Below, in pieces: positions 60,425 to 64,000 of a stretch of 64,000 nt of DNA; positions within the stretch are counted from its first letter, which is position 1; each line of letters opens with the position of its first letter. The translations under genes were made by a program, and so were the position numbers. Under the pieces are notes generated by a model that was given only the letters and a program-made list of their open reading frames with translations, had not been told where the DNA came from and ran no database searches. The stretch is from Panicum virgatum (Eukaryota; Streptophyta; Magnoliopsida; Poales; Poaceae), in assembly GCF_016808335.1 (NCBI RefSeq), contig NC_053137.1, positions 5,035,904-5,099,903 on the forward strand, in the 5' to 3' direction.

Positions 60425-60959
60425 TGTTGGATTTGTTAGTTTGACCTCGGTCAACCCATAACCAACATGAATAGAAGGGGATATCCATTCCCCAAATCTC
60501 GAACTCGGAAACAAATCCCGAGTCCGGCTTTGCCGTGATCGGGAGGCAAAATCTAAGTCCATTGGGCTCGGCCCCAAGCTTACAGTGCGACTATAAGTAG
60601 AGGGTCAACCCCATAGGGTTTCCTGACCCCAAACCTCGTGATTCTCACGTAGTCCACCGTAACTGATCTCTAAGCGCGCTGGAAGGCTCGGAAGCTCGAG
60701 TGCCACGTCTGGGGCAGTCTCGGTGGTGCCCTGAAGGACGCCGCTACCCCGTGTAGTCGCTCAAGGAATGACTATGCTACGTCCCCAACTCCGCTCTCGC
60801 GATCGACAACATCACCACTGCACCGATGACCATGGACACCACGACCGCCGGTAAAGGACCGAATCCTCATGTTTATCCGCATTAGTTAAGCTAGATGTAA
60901 TCTACTGCGTAGACTAGATGATCCTGTTAAGTTTGTTCTAAGTTAATGTAATACTAACA
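60425..60959 (+). repeat. Copia 5' LTR
   Basis: Begins tgttggattt and ends actaaca (TG..CA). A TATA-like tataagtaga at about 60593 would serve as the Pol II promoter. The borders are supported by the PBS two bases after the end. The 3' LTR needed for proof is outside the window. Confidence 0.75.
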
Positions 60960-60961
60960 TT

Positions 60962-60970
60962 TGGTATCAG
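60962..60970 (+). promoter_or_regulatory. Primer-binding site (initiator tRNA-Met)
   Basis: tggtatcag is complementary to the 3' end of initiator tRNA-Met, the usual Copia primer, two bases after the LTR. Confidence 0.8.
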
Positions 60971-62401
60971 TTAGCCTAGATATAGTCTACTTAGATCCAT
61001 TTTTAGTACGATTAGCACACTAGATCCATTTGGTACGATTAGCACACTAGATCTATCAGTTTTTAGTTAACCAATAAGCCTCGAATGCTTAGATCTATAA
61101 GTTCATTAAGTTTTCTAAGTGTTCATCATGTTTTAGATTAGATCCATTAAGCTAAGGTTAAGAGTAAGCTCAGAAAGGGGAAAAGGATTGCACGAAACAC
61201 CGAATCACTCACACACACACAAATCAGCAAATCCTAACCCTAAACCCTAAGTTAAGAACCCTACCAGAGAGCCAGCCATCAGCAAGGTTGGCACGGGCCG
61301 CGCGCGCGCAGATCCGGCCATCAGTTCGGCCGGCCTCGCGTGCGACCCGTCAGATCCGGTCGCCAAGCCCATGAGCATCAGGGGGCCGCCGTGGAGGTCC
61401 TCGACGGCCGCGGGCTCACCGCGAGGGGAGCGCACACGCCGGCAAGCGCCTCCGCAACAGCCTCGCCGCCCCGGCGCCGCCGCGTCGCCATGCACGCCGG
61501 CGAGTGAGCTCGCGTCTCGGCTATCCCACGAACTCGGCTTTCCTCTCTCTCACTCAGATAAGCACAAGGGGAGGAGGTAACTGTGGCCGGCCGGAGCTAA
61601 GGAGGACGCGCGCGGCCATGGCCGGCTGCTGCTCGCAGCCGGAGGAAAGAGCGGCGGCTGCGGGGAGGAGAAAATGGCTAGGGTTTCAACCCCTCCCCCC
61701 ACCGATTTCGTCTATTTAAGGGCAGCGGTGGCGAACGTCAGCCACTGATCGAGATCAACGACCAGGAGCGCTTCGCCCCGCGCGCGCGTGTCTGCATGGG
61801 CCGATTAGGCGGCCCGCTCGTTGGCGCTCGGGCCGACTTTTACTAGGCCACCGCTGCCGCGTCGCTACTGTGCTGTGCGCGCGTTTTTGGGCCGCGCCAA
61901 GTTGGGCCGCGTCCGCTAGCTAGGCTGGGCTGCCGCTGCTGTTGCGTTAAGTCGGGCCGCCGCGCTGGTTTGGGCTGCGCTTTCAAGTTTTAGATCAGCA
62001 CGCAAATAAGCATTTTTCATTTAAGTTTTCAGTGTATTTTGCTCCATTTTAAGCACAAATTTAATTAAGTCTTTCGATTAAGTTTTAAGTTCCTATTTTT
62101 AGTAAGTTTATCATTATTTTCAGTACATTTATTTTCAGATGTTGGTGTTGTATTAAATCCACCACTATACTTTGAGATGCCTCTAAATAAATGGAACCAA
62201 CGAGAAATTTGTTTAGAGTAAACTTGTGATTATTTCTGACCAACGTTGTTTTAATCATGAGTATTAAGATGAATTTCAATTGTTTTCTCCAACGGTGATG
62301 CACTTTGAAATTTAATTGCATGCTTTTAATCGGACCAACGTAGGATTATTATCATGCTTTTATTTGCATTTCATTGTATATGCTTACTAAATTAAGTTTA
62401 A
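60971..62401 (+). other. Copia leader with GC-rich insert
   Basis: About 1.4 kb of noncoding leader, long for Copia. It starts AT-rich with a doubled tagatccat(t)t..ggtacgattagcacac phrase (about 60983-61049). At 61240-61980 it turns GC-rich, with a tctatttaagggcagcgg TATA-like site near 61709, then AT-rich again. A cttattttcag acceptor just before gag suggests that part of the leader could be spliced. The GC-rich part looks like acquired host sequence but matches nothing I recognise. Confidence 0.45.
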
Positions 62402-63166
62402 TTGATCTTATTTTCAGCTACTAACGTCAATGATGTGGCCTCCTACCTGAACAACATTGAGCCGCTCAACGGTGCAAACTTTCATGAGTGGAAGGGCAAG
62501 GTCATCACATGCTTGGCTTGGAATGATCTTGATGTTGCACTAAGGGAGGATAAGCATGTTGCGCCTGCTACTGGGGCTAGTATAGCTCCAAATAAGAAGT
62601 TGGACTGATATGATTGCATGGCTCTTATGGTCATGATGCAGACCATCAGTGCTTGCATCAAGGGTGCCATCTCCACTAAGAATGCTCAAGGGGCTGATCT
62701 GAATGCTAAGGAGTACCTGGCCAAGATTGAGGAGAACTTTAAGAGGTCATCTAAGATTTATGCTAGTACACTCATCATGAAGTTGGTGGGTTCTCAGTAC
62801 AATGGTCAGACTGGCATAAGGGAGCACATCCTCAATATGTGTGACATGGCTAACAGGCTTAAGGAAATAAAGATGAAGATCTCTGAAGGTTTCCTGGTGC
62901 ACTTCATCATGACATCATTGCCTTCACAGTATGTTGCGTTTAAGATTAATTACAACACCAACAAGACTGTCTGGTCTATCAGTGAGTTGATCAGCTACTG
63001 TGTTGAAGAAGAAGAAAGGATTAAGACTGAGAAGATGAAGGATGTTGTCAACATGGTCGGCAACCTCAGCATTTCAGGCACTCCTAAGAATCAGCATGAG
63101 TCAGGTAGTAGCAAGCAAGGCCAAAGGAAGTATAAGAAGACAGGGAACAAGAACTATGGGCTCAAG

Positions 63167-63216
<50 letters not shown>

Positions 63217-64000
63217 GTTCAAGCGCCATCAGACTAAGAATGGCAAGATGTTGTGCTCTTTCTGTGATTCATCCAAGCATCTTCAGAAAGCCTGTCCTGT
63301 ATTCAAGGAATGGCTGAAAGAACAAGGTAAGTATGATGTTGTTTCGTTCATTGATGAGTTATTTTTAGCGGATTTTTCTCCTAATACTTGGTGGATTGAC
63401 TCAGGTGCCACTGTGCACATCTCTAATTTATTACAGGTATTCCGTTCGATCCGAACTATAAGAAGGGGGGAGCGAAGCCTAAGAGTGGCTAATGGACTTC
63501 AGTTGAAGTTGAAGGCGTTGGAAGCTTCCACTTAGAGTTGCCGGGCGGCTTCCAGCTTAATTTATATGATGTCCTTTATGCTCCTAGTTTAAAGAGAAAC
63601 TTAATTTCTGTTTTAGCATTAGATGATTCGGGTCATTTTTGTGATGTTGGAAACAATAAGTGTGTGATAAAGTTTAATTCAATAAATGTGGGTCTTGCTG
63701 TCAGGCAAGGCAAACTTTATATTCTCCCTCTTGATAATGATTATGTAATGAATGTTGGTAATATTTCGCATAAGCGCAAGCGATTTAATGAGACATCTTC
63801 GAAACTGTGGTATTGTCGTTTAGGCCACATTTTGAGGGGGAGAATGGAGCGTCTCATTAAAGATGAAATACTTGATAAGTTAGATTTCTCCGATTCGGAC
63901 CGCTGCATTGACTGCATTAAGGGAAAATATGCTAAGACCATTAAGAAAGGCGCCACTAGGAGTTCGGGCGTGTTAGAATTAATTCACACAGATATCTGTG
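62402..64000 (+). pseudogene. Copia gag-pol remnant (gag, protease, integrase start)
   Basis: The gag region has NNIEPLNGANFHEWKGKV and later GFLVHFIMTSLPSQY, typical of Copia gag (UBN2-type). A TGA at 62606 interrupts it. A zinc knuckle CSFCDSSKHLQKAC (C-x2-C-x4-H-x4-C) and the protease site WWIDSGATVH follow. Near 63500 the frame shifts; the next frame carries the pre-integrase zinc region (LWYCRLGHI..C..C) and integrase start (HTDIC) at the window edge. The initiator ATG is not obvious. An (AAC)16 run codes for 16 Asn in gag. Confidence 0.88.
63167..63214 (+). repeat. (AAC)16 microsatellite encoding poly-Asn
   Basis: Sixteen perfect AAC triplets lie in frame within the gag linker just before the zinc knuckle. 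Confidence 0.97.

Larger units (their letters stand above)
60425..64000 (+). mobile_element. Ty1/Copia retrotransposon, 5' part
   Basis: LTR 60425-60959, primer-binding site at 60962, GC-rich leader to about 62400, then gag, protease and the start of integrase up to the window edge. The rest of pol and the 3' LTR lie outside. Stops and a frameshift show that this copy is not autonomous. Confidence 0.88.

Noticed and set aside
61232..61252. ctaaccctaaaccctaag as an interstitial telomeric array
   Set aside because: Only about two units are present, so it is a chance or telobox-like word rather than an array.
63171..63214. CRISPR-like or satellite array
   Set aside because: It is a simple AAC triplet run in a coding frame. 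No CRISPR arrays are expected or seen in this nuclear plant DNA.

Overview
This window is nuclear DNA of a grass (Poaceae); I cannot fix the species. The signs are split genes with canonical GT-AG introns, GC-rich first exons, plant-only families (VQ, BURP, FBD F-box, CDPK, GTD-binding/DUF593, OEP61) and a dense load of grass-type MITEs, SINE/LINE relics and Gypsy and Copia retrotransposons.

Layout. 1-2.2 kb: GC-rich relics of a CYP94-like P450 and a local tandem duplication. 2.3-3.2 kb: a one-exon BURP gene (+). 4.2-14.1 kb: a tandem array of a CYP92-like P450. The first copy is intact (4251-5837, -). The second carries two uncompensated frameshift deletions (9642-11136, -). Of the third only the upstream block survives. 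hAT-like, MULE-like and LINE-like insertions with visible target-site duplications sit in the array. 14.7-28.1 kb: the conserved core, three multi-exon genes head-to-tail on the minus strand whose exons I could join without a frame break: an RHF2A-type RING-H2 E3 ligase (347 aa), the chaperone receptor OEP61/TPR7 (543 aa) and a group-I-like calcium-dependent protein kinase (567 aa). A tRNA-Cys(GCA) lies between the first two.

28.1-35.5 kb: MITE/SINE-rich spacer around a one-exon VQ gene with a clear TATA box, followed by unassigned exon-like scraps and a ~230 bp tandem duplication. 35.8-46.4 kb: a two-exon steroid 5-alpha-reductase-like gene, a one-exon GTD-binding coiled-coil gene and a one-exon GID1-like carboxylesterase, all minus, separated by repeats. 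47.4-53.9 kb: a composite nested insertion. Long terminal inverted repeats (Pack-MULE-like) enclose a single captured cytochrome c exon, and a Gypsy retrotransposon with a large internal deletion has inserted inside. 56.0-57.6 kb: a three-exon F-box/LRR/FBD gene (-). 58.2-59.7 kb: a TRIM-like mini-LTR element and GGGCC-rich repeats. 60.4-64.0 kb: the 5' part of a Ty1/Copia element (LTR, primer-binding site, GC-rich leader, broken gag-pol), running off the window.

The genes do not form a pathway. The only functional grouping is the P450 tandem array. I found no previously undescribed biological system. The most informative structures are the nested Pack-MULE with the cytochrome c exon, the decaying P450 array with its triplicated upstream block, and the CYP94-like relic. 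Domain names and family placements rest on motif recognition, not on database searches.
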